Below are positions 32,158-43,413 of a stretch of DNA of 64,000 bases, in pieces. Numbering within the stretch: position 1 is the stretch's first letter; the number at the start of each line of letters is the position of its first letter. Below the pieces are notes generated by a model. It was not told the origin of the DNA, searched no databases, and saw only the letters and a program-made list of their open reading frames with translations. The DNA lies in the NCBI RefSeq assembly GCF_002865645.1, contig NW_020194615.1:62001-126000 (forward strand), read 5' to 3'. Both the position numbers and the translations under genes were made by a program. The DNA comes from Hyaloscypha bicolor E. Its lineage: Eukaryota > Ascomycota > Leotiomycetes > Helotiales > Hyaloscyphaceae.

Positions 32158-33363
32158 TTAATTCTTGAGCTTCTCCAAACCCTGCTCCTTACAGCCATTC
32201 CCACCTATCAGCGTATTGCACCTCACCGTAGCACCTCCCTCAAACCTCACCACAAACGAACTGTTATACCTGCTCGCCATCCCCACGCTCGGAAAATCCG
32301 TCGAAATCAACTGTGCACCACTTGCCATCGCCGCATCCCTCATTGCCGTACTATTCAACAACACAGTCTGGATCGGCTCATCGCTCCTCGTTCTCACAAA
32401 ATATCCCTTCCTCACCAAATCCCGAATAATCGCCAAGTTATCACCTCGCGGGTCATTCCGCTTCAGGAAGGCAGCATCCGGTTCTCCAGGGATGGAGTTC
32501 GTGAAGATGACACGGTGTTCGAGGTTTTCGTGACCGTTTGCGCGGTACGGGTTGCGGATCAGGCCGGCGACGGGATCATTGTCCATCAAGAACATGACCT
32601 TGTTCTTTGCATCTTGGTGAGATAGCCAACCGTGCTTAAGAACGGATTGTTCCAGCGTAAGTCCCTTCTTGCGGACGTCGTCTGGGGTGATCATATCGCT
32701 TTCTTTGAAGACAGAACGGATTTCAGCATCAACTGTCTCGAGGTTCGTTGTGTCCCAGGCTTCGCCAAGTGCACCACCAAGAGCGATCAGGGATGCATCG
32801 GGGATTTTGAACTCTAGCATTATCGGGATGAGAGTATGACCTTTGTTTGCTTTGGACCATGCCTTGATTTGTTCGAGGCAGTTGATGAGCGTGTGGCAGT
32901 TTGCATTAATGTCGAAGTCGGCGACGTGGAGAACTTTGGTTCCCGGAAGTAGCCATTCTTTCTCCGTGGGATAAGGAAGGTTGGGTAACTTGCGACCCAA
33001 GGGCGTGGCGTACATCCCTCCTGTGGAATCGGCCCAAAGATCGATTTCAAGGCCGCGAACCGACTGGTACGTGAATTGGTCGGAGATTGAGGGGTGTGAG
33101 TAGTAGAGGTTCTGAGCTGTCGTCAATCCCACGGCCGATTCGAGAACTTTTCGCTCCGCGTAAGTTGTTTCGATGTGATAGCTGTTATGAGTGCCGATGA
33201 CCTGGACTTGATTCATCCTGAGATCGTCATTGCGTCCCACTATGGGAGTGGCAAGGATGACGGATGCAAAGTCAGCATTATATCAGTCTGGGAACTTTGG
33301 CAATTTATGGCCTGGCTTACAACTGAGTGCAACGCAGCTCCACAAGCTTTCTTTGGGAAACAT
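32158..33363 (-). CDS. PI-PLC-like phosphodiesterase (Ca2+-dependent PI-PLC family)
   Basis: Exons 33,363-33,321 and 33,239-32,158 give 374 residues. The TIM-barrel start carries VIGTHNSYH, with the first catalytic-type His, then SVRGLEIDLW, and LHVADFD with the second. Further landmarks: TLIPIMLEFK, KVMFLMDNDP, HRVIFTNSI and the terminal strand QLISTDFPSVGM. Enzymes of this superfamily cleave phosphoinositides or GPI-type phosphodiesters; the actual substrate here is unknown. Exon 1 encodes only 14 residues (MFPKESLWSCVALS), hydrophobic at its end and perhaps part of a weak signal peptide, joined in phase to LGRNDDLRMNQ. The intron is GTAAGC..CATAG. It converges with the Dabb gene. Confidence 0.82.
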
Positions 33364-33901
33364 TGTCGATACAACTCTTTTCCTTAGTAAGCTCGATTCT
33401 ACCACGCTTAAGAAGTGATTTGGAAGTCCTACCAAACGCAGTTTCGAAGAGCACATAAGGCATGATATATATACTCTCTTTCCTTGCTTAAGAGCACGTG
33501 TCCCTTCACCTTTACCGATTATTGAACGAGTGTCATGCCTTGGCAAGATCGATTATCACATGGCGTATAGTCGTCCCTAATTGGTGGCAGCGACGTTGCA
33601 TATATTGACCTTTAGAGAACCAAGCTCTGCAGGTCTGACAAGCCTTAAAAATCTGCATCACGTTTCTGTACGACTTGCTATGACTGGAGTGGGAAAAGCG
33701 AAGGTGGGATGCCAATATTTGCCAAGGAATTCAAGCACTACTTATTCTACTTGAGCTTACGCCGAACGGCCGAATGAATTGTATTGTCGTTTAAGCAGCC
33801 AAGCCGGGAACTGTACGAATCGAGCTGATTGCCAAGTCAAGGCATTAGGTACATCTATGGTATTGTAATGTACGGTTAACCCGGGAGCTCTGAGATCTGT
33901 C
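33364..33901. other. Intergenic region, no gene seen
   Basis: About 540 nt between two minus-strand genes: the promoter of the PI-PLC-like gene and the 3' flank of the transcription factor gene. Open frames are short and unconvincing. Confidence 0.35.
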
Positions 33902-36703
33902 CTAGTCTACTTCCCAGACCTTGTCTAAAGGACTACGAGCTTGTTTCGTTCCCAAGTCAGCTTCCACATCCCGTGCCACTGCAACCGCATCCCAGAACTC
34001 TTTGAAACTATGATCAAGATAGAAATCACTCCACAAAAACTCCTTTAAGAACATAGCCAGCTCAGCCGTCCCTACAATATCAGTAGCAAAACACAACTCC
34101 GCAAGGAGTTCAGAAAACCACTCCTGTTCTTCAGTCCCGATGCTACCCAGCCCACCCATCATAATGATCCAAAGCAACATTTCAGGGTATACTTCCTGTA
34201 AGGGTCGTAGACAATTTGTCTCCTCCGGACATGTCCTTATTCGCGTCGACATTGTTCGTACCCGTGACGATATTAATTTGGGTACGTAGGCCCATGGTGG
34301 CCCATTGCGCGTCAACATCGCAATATGCGCTAAACCTGCGTTGCCAAACAATTTGTAAATTACGGCATTATTTTGGTTTGGTGACTGCGGAAGTTGGTAC
34401 TGGGCAAGGGCGATAAGTCGGTGCACGAGCGGATCAGGGTATCCGCGTAGCCATTCGAATGTTCCCCCTTCTGTGGTCCTCGGTTTCAGCGAGGGACCAT
34501 TCCTCTCTTCCTTGGCGATCAGGTGCCGTAAGATACAGTAGATCTCTATTGTCTCATGGCTCAGCTCTTGCATGCCTGTGAGACTATACAACTGGGTTTC
34601 ATATCGTTCGGCAAGCGGACTAATGGGTTCCAAGCTTTGAAGATCAAAGGAAGGAGGAATAACATGGTCTACGAGCTCGACGAAGCGTGGTTTTGATTCC
34701 ATGGCAATAGAACAGAGAATGTCAACCCTGTGAACAGTTAGAATAACGAGTGGGCTCTTACTATTAGATTTGGGATAACTTGCCAAGAAGTAAAACTTCA
34801 ATGTCAGTTGATGGCCGAGTAGCGCTTCCATGCCACCTCTGCTCTTCGCCAAAGCTTCTAGGCCAACAAGGTGCATCTTAAGACTAGCCACATCCCCGGA
34901 CCGCAGCTAATAACGCATATTAACTGCTGCTGCCAATAATGTAGAGGAGGAAATAAAAATATAGACCGAAATAGATTTAACAAAAAGAGTACGCACTCCC
35001 AAGCTGGCTAAACAAGTGACGGCCATGATTGTTTCCTTCGTCGTAGTTTTATGAGTAGAATCTGTAATTCCCTGGTTAACCAAAGTGATCGCTTGTCCAA
35101 GATGATAAGCCAGAGCTGGGCTTGATTCCACACCCGACAGAGTGCATAGAGTCTTGGCTACGTTTGCGAGCGTTGCATGCAAAATTGCAGGATCTGATAT
35201 CGCGAAGTTGAGGAAATCTAATTTTCGGAAGGCTGATTTAACGGGTGAGTATAGTCGATTGATATTAGTCAAAGTGGTGTGGTCTAGTCTGGGGGTTAGC
35301 AGAACATTCAGTGTGGGAAATGAGTAGAGTAGAGTAGAGTAGTGGGCCCTACTCATATTCTACTCAGGTAAATTTCTCACTACTCATACTCTACTCAATA
35401 CTCAACTCAACTACTCTAGAATATTTTAGAGTAGTTGAGTAGTACGCATGTGACGTTATACGTAATGCGACACGTGATACGCTAGCCTAATTAGGTAAGG
35501 CTCCGGGGTGGCCCGAGTCTAGCGCCACTACACTGCCCAATCAAGTAGTGGCAAGGCTTGGTAAGCAAGGTAGAACCATAATATATTCTTAGGCTTCCTT
35601 AGCTATTAAGGGCAAACTCTTCTCTCAAGGTACTCTTATTATATCTAAATTATATAATAGACTTAATAAGAGTACTATTAAGATAATATCTTGCTTAAAA
35701 AGCTGGGGGTTATTTAAAGACGAATTAGAAGAAGTAAGGGGGGAAGGAAAAAAGAAGGAAAAGAAAGATTCCGAGAAGGGAAATCTGTTTTTTATAAAAA
35801 AAAAAATAGTATTTAAATAGCCTTATATAAGCTCTAGTTTAAATTATATACTGCTACTTAATGGGTACCTTATTTATTTATTAATAATTAAATAAATACC
35901 GATTTACTACATTCACGTGACTACTCTTGAGTTACTCTAGAGTAGTACTCTACTGTACTCTACTCAAGTACTATATTACGCTACTCAAACTCTACTCTAC
36001 TCTACTCAAGACTACTCTAGAGTAGCTTGAGTAGCTTGAGTAGTTTTTGCCCACACTGAGAACATTGATGAGAGAGGTGCCAGGGCCTTGAGGCCAGCGT
36101 CCTTGGCTGTGGAATCCACTAGCAACAGCAACGCCGCTGTGTTGATGCTACCAAATAAGGGATCTGTTTTCTGCCCGAAACGTGATAACATCCAACTTAC
36201 ATTGAAAGATCAAATAGTGAGAATGCCCACGTTCATCCACCGGTAACACGTTAAAAGGTTCAAATTTATTGCTCAACGGCCCACGATTTGGGCTGGAGCT
36301 TCTCAGCGCAATATTGTCAAGTACTCTGGGAGCTGCTGAATTCGAAGCGTTTCTGGTTTTGCCAGCTTTGTTCTTGGGACGTAGCAGAGGAGGTGTGCGT
36401 TTTGAAGACGAGTTTTGCGAGGTCTTTCTCAGTCTTGCTTGGGTACGGATAAGGCGTAGAGCTTCCCCTTTCGGTCGAGACTTCCCAGTCTCAACGATGA
36501 ATTGAAGGGCCTGGGGGATTCCCGATGTCAGCAAATCGAAAAGGGAAATCAATCATAATCTGCCTTGAAAATGGGGGCGAATATACCGAGCCAAGGTCTG
36601 CGGGAATAAACATGTCAGCTATTGGTCTCATCAGGGTTGATAATGTCTGAGGCCTACCAACGGGGTCATCTTCCTCGTTTAACAACGGAATTGATTTCTC
36701 CAT
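33902..36703 (-). CDS. Fungal-specific transcription factor family protein (no zinc cluster), with a MITE in an intron
   Basis: Six exons on the minus strand (36,703-36,658; 36,597-36,587; 36,510-36,201; 36,163-36,064; 35,288-34,997; 34,906-33,902) join in frame to 587 residues. The N-terminus (ALQFIVETGKSRPKGEALRL then IRTQARLRK) and basic SSSKRTPPLLRPKNKAGKTR resemble the group of fungal factors with a conserved N-terminal block but no Cys6 cluster. The body (SDPAILHATLANVAKTL, DILCSIAMESKPRF, LLWIIMMGGLGSIG) matches the Fungal_trans_2-type helical domain. Exon 2 is 11 nt. Between exons 4 and 5 lies a 775-nt apparent intron (GTTCT..GCTAACCCCCAG), 750 nt of which is a hAT-type MITE; without splicing the protein is interrupted. 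Target genes are unknown. Confidence 0.72.
35309..36058. mobile_element. hAT-type non-autonomous element (MITE), 750 bp
   Basis: Perfect 8-bp target site duplication AGAACATT at 35,301-35,308 and 36,059-36,066. Terminal inverted repeats begin CAGTGTGGG (left) and end CCCACACTG (right). Subterminal regions on both sides are packed with TACTC/GAGTA motifs and ACTCTAGAGTAG palindromes, typical of hAT transposase-binding arrays. The interior is AT-rich (RIP-like) with no coding capacity. TIR sequence and 8-bp duplications point to the hAT superfamily. The element lies in the sense-strand intron between exons 4 and 5 of the transcription factor gene. Confidence 0.92.
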
Positions 36704-38029
36704 AAGTGAAGTCGTTAAATGGCATTAGTCTTCAAGCAGCGTGAAGTCCGTTAATGAACTCAAAGGCGCCGCTTTGAAATCAGAGCGCAGCTAAACCTGC
36801 ATTAGCTTCTGATGTTCTATCTACCCAATCATAAGGAGCTGAGAATGGTTGCACGTGGCCATCGTCTTTGGCCTTGGCGTACTCCACAACAACTTCAAAA
36901 TTCCAAACAAAAACCTTTGTCATTTTTTAAGATGGTTGGATGAAAGGAATACAAAGGATTTCAAATGCTAAATATTTATTACACAATAACACTTTATAGG
37001 CAATAGAAGTGTTGAACTCTTGAAGTGTTGTGATTGGGGTAAGAAACCTGACGTCAAGGACGAGAGAGCATTGATATATTTATGGGCTGTCTTGCAAAAA
37101 AGGATTTGAAGTGGTCATGAATTGTTCATTTCAAGTCGCTGTCTAGGTGTAACACTTAATTTCTAGTAGGAGAGAAGAAGATTCTGTGGATAGCAACAGT
37201 TTGTAAGAGAGAAACGAGGAATAAAATGGGATCCGCAGATTTTCTTTCGGGTTCTTGAAAAGAAAGCACGAGATGGAGCCTCTCATGCAATGACAACGAC
37301 TTTGGAGAGTCATGATTCACAAACCAAACCCCGAGCAACGATAACGGTTTGACTTTGAGGCGTGACGCAAGCTTCGATTTGTTGAAGAGCATAATCACAG
37401 CTCTTAGAGCTAACACAGCTTGCAAATAAACCTATCTCACTTCCCTCTTCTCCTCCCCTTCCCTCCCCCTCCCTCTCTTTCCTTCATCTGCACCGCTTTA
37501 TATTAGAAATTCAACTTCTAAAATATCAAAACACCGAAGCAAGACAAAATTAGGGCCAAATGTCAGCATATTCTCAACGAGATTTCTAAACAGAAACAGA
37601 AAAATACCTCGTGATGTAGGATATCCCCCTCGCTCCAGCTCAGAAAATTAGGTTTGCTCCTCATGCTAGCCCATCTTATACTTTCGATATGGAAGCGCCA
37701 GATAGCGAGCGAGGAGAGACTGCCTTGCACCTGCAAAGCCAGACAAAACCACATTCGAGAGGGGGTGTGTTCCTAGGATACGAAGTTGTGGTTGCGCTAT
37801 AATGTGAGTGCTTCGAGGGCCCTATGGATTCAACGCGAGAGAAAATGAATCGTTGATCTTCTTTCCTCTCCCTCTGAATTTCCGCAGACATTGGTGACAA
37901 TAAATGTGTAGAGGAAAATTGAATCCACCCCAGTGAATGATGTAATTTGAAGAGAGGAGGGCGTGAGCATTCACTTGTGAATTCCAAAAGCACAAACCTT
38001 ACATACTATCATATTCTACATCCCCAGAA
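36704..38029. other. 1.3-kb intergenic region, no gene seen
   Basis: Promoter of the transcription factor gene plus 3' flank of the next minus-strand gene. A pyrimidine tract (CT-rich, about 37,437-37,490) is the only conspicuous element. Minus-strand open frames at 37,156-37,425 and 37,676-37,993 lack protein-like character. Confidence 0.4.
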
Positions 38030-39469
38030 TCAAAAACCGACAGGCACCTCCTCCATCAACCACTCATCCATTCTCCCTGTCCAAGGCCACGTCGCATGAA
38101 TCGTTCCATCCTCAGTCCGTGTGATATTCGCTTTCGTTCCTCCTATCGTGAAACTAGCCAAATGTGGCAAATTCGCAACCACGATATTCCCGCCTTCCTC
38201 TGTTGCTTCGGCTCCTTCCTTGGTGACTTGACGTAGGTATATCCTGCCCTCCTTGCCAAAATAGACATTTCCACAGCCGGGTCCACCGTTGAAACCAAGA
38301 CCTAAACTGGAAGAAGGTGGAAGAGCAAGATGCGTTAGATTTTCAAATCCGGTTAGCATGTCCAGCACAGCCTAAACCGATTTTATTAGCGTCTGATCGT
38401 ACCGTAGTTTGGTAAGGTTAAGAGAATATAATCTTACTTTTAGTCTTCCGGTATCACCCGTGTTCACACCCGTGTAGTCTATTTCTCTCCCCAAAGAGCC
38501 AAATAGCCCGAGGCTTTCTATCTGGGGCATAGACTTTATGACTTCTACAACGACTCGTCAGATCCACCTCCTCACCTGCTTGGGCTGGGAAGACAAATAC
38601 ATACCTGAGATGAGTGATGGAGTCCACCCACTATGCCCACCCGACATAGAAAACCGCTTCAGTTTAGGCGTCGATACCGCAGCTTGAATAAGCATCAATC
38701 CCCAGTCGCGGTTATCAGGCATATATCCATGATACCACATAAAACCACCACCATTCTTGAGCCTCTCCAGATTCGGACACATACCCACCAGATAATGGCT
38801 GGAAGGTCCAGGCTCAAGGTGCTTGATGGACGGCAGAGTCAGGTTTCGCGACTTGAATGCTTCCTCGAAGATGTGAGTGTCTTCTTTACGAATATCCCAT
38901 TTAAGTGTTTCGAGGTTCATCATGGACTCCAGGACGTCCCCAAAAAGAGTCAAGAGCTGTTCTGGTGGTTTAGGCGGCTCGAGGATCTTCAGATACTGAT
39001 CTGAATATTTCCCGTCATGCACATAGATGCCGACTTCCATCGTCTTGGCTTGGGTGAGTGCTCGCTGACACCGGTTTATCTCGCCAAGTCTCTCGAGAGC
39101 ATTCGGCCAGCCGGGACGCGAGATTCCTGCGCGATTGTTGTCGATTTCAAGGTAGTCGAAAATATCAAGTGGTATTTCGAGCCCTTCTCCACCGTTTTTG
39201 GTTTCTATCCCTGTTTCGTTCGATTCTGGGTCAGGACCAGAGCATAAGAAGGCCTCTGCGTTTGGAAGCCTCTCGAGCTTGCGCTGATTGGCGAGAATCC
39301 ATGGGTGTCTTGCATCGAGGATAAATTGAGGTACTGTGGATCGTCGAAATGGGTTCTCAATGAGGTCCTTCAAGGGTTGCTGGAAGCTGGCTAGCCAGGT
39401 CTGAACAGATGAGACGCCGAGGAGCGCCATCGTGGTGGGGATCAGTAAGATAAAAGCGCCGAGCTTCAT
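38030..39469 (-). CDS. Unidentified secreted-type protein with leucine-rich character
   Basis: Exons 39,469-38,605, 38,544-38,438 and 38,371-38,030 give 437 residues. The N-terminus (MKLGAFILLIPTTMALLGVS) looks like a signal peptide. The rest has the texture of fungal F-box-associated, LRR-like proteins: repeated short hydrophobic strands such as MNLETLKWDI, MCPNLERLKNGGGF, TPKLKRFSMSGGH, MPQIESLGLFG and FENLTHLALPPSS, with a C-terminal ANLPHLASFTIGGTKANI. No F-box is visible at the N-terminus, so the signal-like start replaces it or is a coincidence. Introns are GTATGT..TGTAG and GTAAGA..TTTAG with matching phases. The function is unknown. Confidence 0.72.
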
Positions 39470-39884
39470 TATTGAAAAAATATGAGGATGGGAAGAATCA
39501 GAAAAGGAAATATTTGGTGGTTATAGGTCAAATTTGTTGAAATCTGGCATTTGCTACTCTGCTGGTGCCTGCTGGTGCCTGTTCAACACGTATCGTTGGT
39601 TTGACATGTAAGACTGATCGATCAAAACCGGAGTTAGAGGGACGTGGCGGCTTGTTTCCAACCCATGCCTTGACACCAGGATAGAGCTCAGGTTTGGAAT
39701 CAAAGGTCGGTCGTGTTGAGGAAGGTTGTATTAATTTGGGCGCTGGGGGCAGGGCGGGGCGGGTTAACAGGGAAGGATCCCTCCCCATGTGTCCGCATAC
39801 CGTAAGCTTAGTAATCATAGTTCTTAAATAAAGGGGGAAGATGTAAAACAACTCCCCACTGCCAGAAACACACCTTGAGAGAAC
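39470..39884. promoter_or_regulatory. Divergent intergenic region
   Basis: 415 nt between the minus-strand LRR-like gene and the plus-strand kinase pseudogene. It contains a direct GCTGGTGCCT duplication at about 39,560-39,580. An antisense open frame across 39,528-39,944 has no recognisable features. Confidence 0.35.
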
Positions 39885-40601
39885 ATGGTTTGCAATATAA
39901 CCTCCGACTGGAACCTCTCTGAGATTAAACCTCAAGCGTTCCATATTACATCAAATGCGCAAATATACCACTGCAAAGGGGGCTATCAGGTATACAAGAT
40001 GGTGTATTGTGGTGGTCAACGCGAACTTGACCTGATGCTCGTAGCAGGAGACTTCTCTGTCCACCTCTTGGAGAGAGCCATCGAGCCCATCTATGGTGAC
40101 GGCGATGGAATGACAGGCTACATTATGAAGCGCGATACTCCTCTAGATATCAAGCTTGTTGATCCCAGCTAACGTAAAGCATTACGCAAGGCATGATCTC
40201 CGTTATTCAAGAACTACACGGCAAAGGCAGTGCGCACGGCGACATCAAGCCCGCAAACATGCTCATCTGCTCTGATGGCCAGATTCGACTTTGCGATTTC
40301 ACGGAAGTGAGACCACGCGATGAAGTTTTCGGTGATGGAGAAGGGATGACGACCTTAATTATCTTTCTCAAATGCCAGAATATGGACTACGCCAGTGAGT
40401 GGGACCCAGCGCCAGTGGAAGAGGATGATCTGTTTGCGCTTGGGTTGGGCATTTGGCAGTTGCGGAAAGGGGATGTGCCGTTTGGTGATGTATATATGGA
40501 TGATATTTAACTGCTTTGAGATGAGAAAAGCCGGCTTCAAGTTTCACGTTACGGTTGGCAATCGATTACATGAGCGCATCGACCTTCAATACTATCATTG
40601 A
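39885..40601 (+). pseudogene. Protein kinase pseudogene
   Basis: Remnant of a small fungal kinase-like protein. The N-lobe part (39,885-40,169) reads QVYKMVYCGGQREL then GDGDGMTGYIMKRDTPLDI. An in-frame TAA follows at 40,170-40,172, where CAA (Gln) would continue the sequence. About 20 nt later the frame shifts by one base (near 40,192). The catalytic loop then reads ELHGKGSAHGDIKPANMLIC, with LCDFTEV in place of DFG, then EEDDLFALGLGIWQL. A stop at 40,508-40,510 and a further frame change precede a tail that continues in another frame (FEMRKAGFKFHV). Three independent lesions make a single intron an unlikely explanation. Confidence 0.75.
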
Positions 40602-40738
40602 GGTTGAGTAGATGAATATAACGGCTAAGGCTCTTCACTCTATGCAAAGAAACTAGAACTTTCATGTTTCTCAAAGGTTAGACCAAGAATGAGGCAATGA
40701 AAAGTATCTTTCACAAATCTCTCGAAACTTCATCGAAC

Positions 40739-42359
40739 TTAGGTCTGGAACTCCCATCTCACATCCTCATCACTCCTCACCACCTCCTCTTCAGCCACCT
40801 CCCCACCCTCCCTCTTCTCACTCTTAATCTTATTCTCCCTCCTCAAAGATACCCACAGCGTCCCCGTCACCAAAAGATTAGCAACCAAATACCCCAACGC
40901 AAACCCATGCCCCAAATGCCATCTTGGACTCGTCTTCGGCCTATAAAGTTGCGTTCCAAGTACTGCCCCAAGATTCCCAATCGTGATCGTCATCGCGGTA
41001 GCAGTAGCCCGCTTCGTCTGCCCACTCACATTCGCCGTCGCCCAACTGAGTACAATTGCACAACTGGGGTAAATCCCGGCAGCAGCGAAAATCGTGCTGA
41101 GATAACTTACGCCGGGCTTTTCGATGGGCACAGTGAGAAGGATGATGTACCCGATGATTGCGAGTGAGGAAGAGGCGAGGATGAATGGGGAGCAGCGATG
41201 GGTCTTCTCGGCCAGGATGGCGACGATTACGGTGAGGATTGTGGCCACGGCGTAGGGTGGGACGGTGAGTAGTTGGGCTTGGGCGGCTGTATATCCTAGT
41301 TCTGTGATGAGGGTGGGGAGGAAGAGGGAGAGTGTGTATAATGGCAAAGACATGGTATGGAAGCCGGGGCCGTAGAGCCAGCATTTGTAGTCCTTGAGCG
41401 CGGCGAGGACGTTGGTCCAGGCGAAGGGTTCGCTGTTATTAGCGTCGGTGCCTTTGAGGCGTGCGTGGATGAATGCTCGCTCCGGCTCGTTGAGGAATGG
41501 CGCGGTGGAAGGGTAGTTGTGGATGAAGAGATATGCTACGAGGGCGATGACTACAGTCAGTAGACCTTCCTAATGCATATGTCAGCTCTAGATATCAATT
41601 ATCATCCTCGGAGGACTCACAAGAATGAAAATCCACCGCCAACCATTATAATTTGCAACCCCCTTCATGAACCCAATCCCATAAGCAAAAATTCCACCAA
41701 AAGCACCAGCCAGCGAAGCAGCAGAGAAGAAAAGCGCAACTCTGTAATGACTCTCCGTCCTCTTATACCACATCGAAAGGTGGAACACCACACCAGGAAA
41801 TAGTCCACTCTCAGTGACGCCAAGGAAGAATCGTGCTGCGAGGAAACCGCCGAAGTTCTGCGAGACACCCATTAATGTGGCGACGATGCCCCAGAGGAGC
41901 ATCAGCGTGGGAAGCCAGAGCTTGGGCGTCGTCCGCTTGAGCATAATGTTGCAGGGGATTTCGAAGAGGACCTTCGTTCATCAGCAAAACTATCTCATTT
42001 TTGGAGGGTGGAAAACTCACATATCCGATGAAATATATAGTTAATGCGAAGAGGTATTGGTTTCCCGTGATGTGTAGATCCTTTGTCAAGCCATCGAGTT
42101 TGGCATTGCCGACTTAAAGATGATCAGTGATTATTATTGAGGGAAGCGGGGAGGACATGCTGTTGCTTCGATCCAGAAATGAGAGCAAATAAAGCAGCGT
42201 CAACGGAGGAAAGAGTTTCAGATCCAGCATTCTCAACAAAGCTTTCTCATTGATGCCCGTCGGATTGGTCAGGGATTCATCTGATACCAGTGACGGGGCA
42301 GCACTTGCGTTTCCGTGATTCTCAAGCGCAACCTTCTCGTTTTCTGGCAAGGTCGACAT
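40739..42359 (-). CDS. MFS transporter, anion:cation symporter (Dal5/allantoate permease-like) family
   Basis: Four exons (42,359-42,161; 42,112-42,021; 41,971-41,621; 41,569-40,739) give 490 residues with about 12 membrane helices. Family landmarks: LYLLSFLDRSN, then INGAKLDGL-like signature here read as IGNAKLDGLTKDLHI; EIPCNIMLKRTTPKLWLPTL; LGVTESGLFPGVVFHLSMWY; NGWRWIFILEGLLTVVIALV; and a charged cytosolic C-terminus. It likely imports an organic anion such as a vitamin, allantoate or small carboxylate by proton symport; the substrate cannot be told. Intron 1 is a GC-AG intron (A|GCATGT..TTTAAG), required to give the RSNIGNAK junction. The other introns are GTGAGT-type. The ATG at 42,359 is chosen because upstream codons lack a Met. 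Confidence 0.87.
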
Positions 42360-43413
42360 CTTGCTCAAGGCTCAAAAGGTGCGGCACTGCCTTGAGTTGT
42401 TGAGATGTGATGCCGTCTGATGAAGGAGTTTTACATTTCAATCCCGCTATGATAACGGAAAACCCATTCAAAAACCAACTGACAATACGTCAAGATAAGA
42501 GACCCAGACTCTCACAACTTCAAGCCCGCAAATGACGACTTAAGAACCGGATGCTTCTATCCCTCTAGAATCCCTACCCATCCCCGCCCCACCCTATCGC
42601 ATTCCTCCCACAATCTGGCATGCTGACTGCATCTCTGCCGGGTCGCGGCAGCCAGGGCGTATTTGGAAACTGATATGCAAGTTCAGGCAGGGGAAATGGC
42701 GGAGAGTGGTCGTTGTGTAGATAGCGGATGGTGAGACACCTAGACAAGATGTCGTGATCGTTGGATTTGAGTGTCGGGTCTCCACATTCGGCAGTTTGGA
42801 GCGCAGATCAGACTGCACGTGATGAGAACGACAAGAGCTTTGGCCTGTAAATATTTAGCCGTTTTGAGGGGAATACAGTGAGAGACATGGTCTACCGGGA
42901 TGGGAATTGGAAAGCTGATTTGGTGATTTGGGAGAATACTGTAGCTGGAGAGTTGGGTTGAAATCGAGGTGGACCACCTCTGCGAACCACTTCGAACACC
43001 AAAATTGTCCTCTTTACTCATATTTAGAAGCTTCAAATTGTAGACTTGAAAATGTGTTGATTCATGATTATCTATCGCTCGGAGATGCTATCCCAGCACT
43101 CGTTTCAGAGGATCTGCTCCTCAGTGCTCACTGTTCTTTCTCGATGTTCTCAAGAAGACTGTCGATTGGGTATTGTGCCAAAGCCAGAAACACCTCTTTT
43201 CCCATGCAAGACCGTCCATGCAAGGATTACCATGATGCTGAAGTAATACACAGGGAAAGAAGGAGTAGTCCAGACTGTCGATCAGAGCCAAGTCGGCATC
43301 AATCGACAAAAGAGAAGGAAAGTGGGATCATGTAAATGTCGGTTGGGGTGGGTGTACACCGACAGAAATGGGGGAATTGGTGTTTTTACAAGTCGAGCTG
43401 TTGGTAAGTTCGC
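42360..43413. other. 1.05-kb intergenic region, no gene seen
   Basis: Promoter of the MFS gene and 3' flank of the Red1-like gene. Plus-strand open frames (about 42,928-43,335) show no family features. A CACGTGA lies near 42,815. Confidence 0.4.

Noticed and set aside
37156..37993. Three minus-strand frames of 63-105 codons in the 36.7-38.0 kb gap
   Set aside because: No conserved motif, no splice-linked continuity and no protein-like composition.
39528..39944. Minus-strand frame of 138 codons opposite the kinase pseudogene start
   Set aside because: Reads through the divergent intergenic region without recognisable features.
42928..43335. Plus-strand frame of 135 codons
   Set aside because: Overlaps a second frame of similar length and shows no domain; likely chance.
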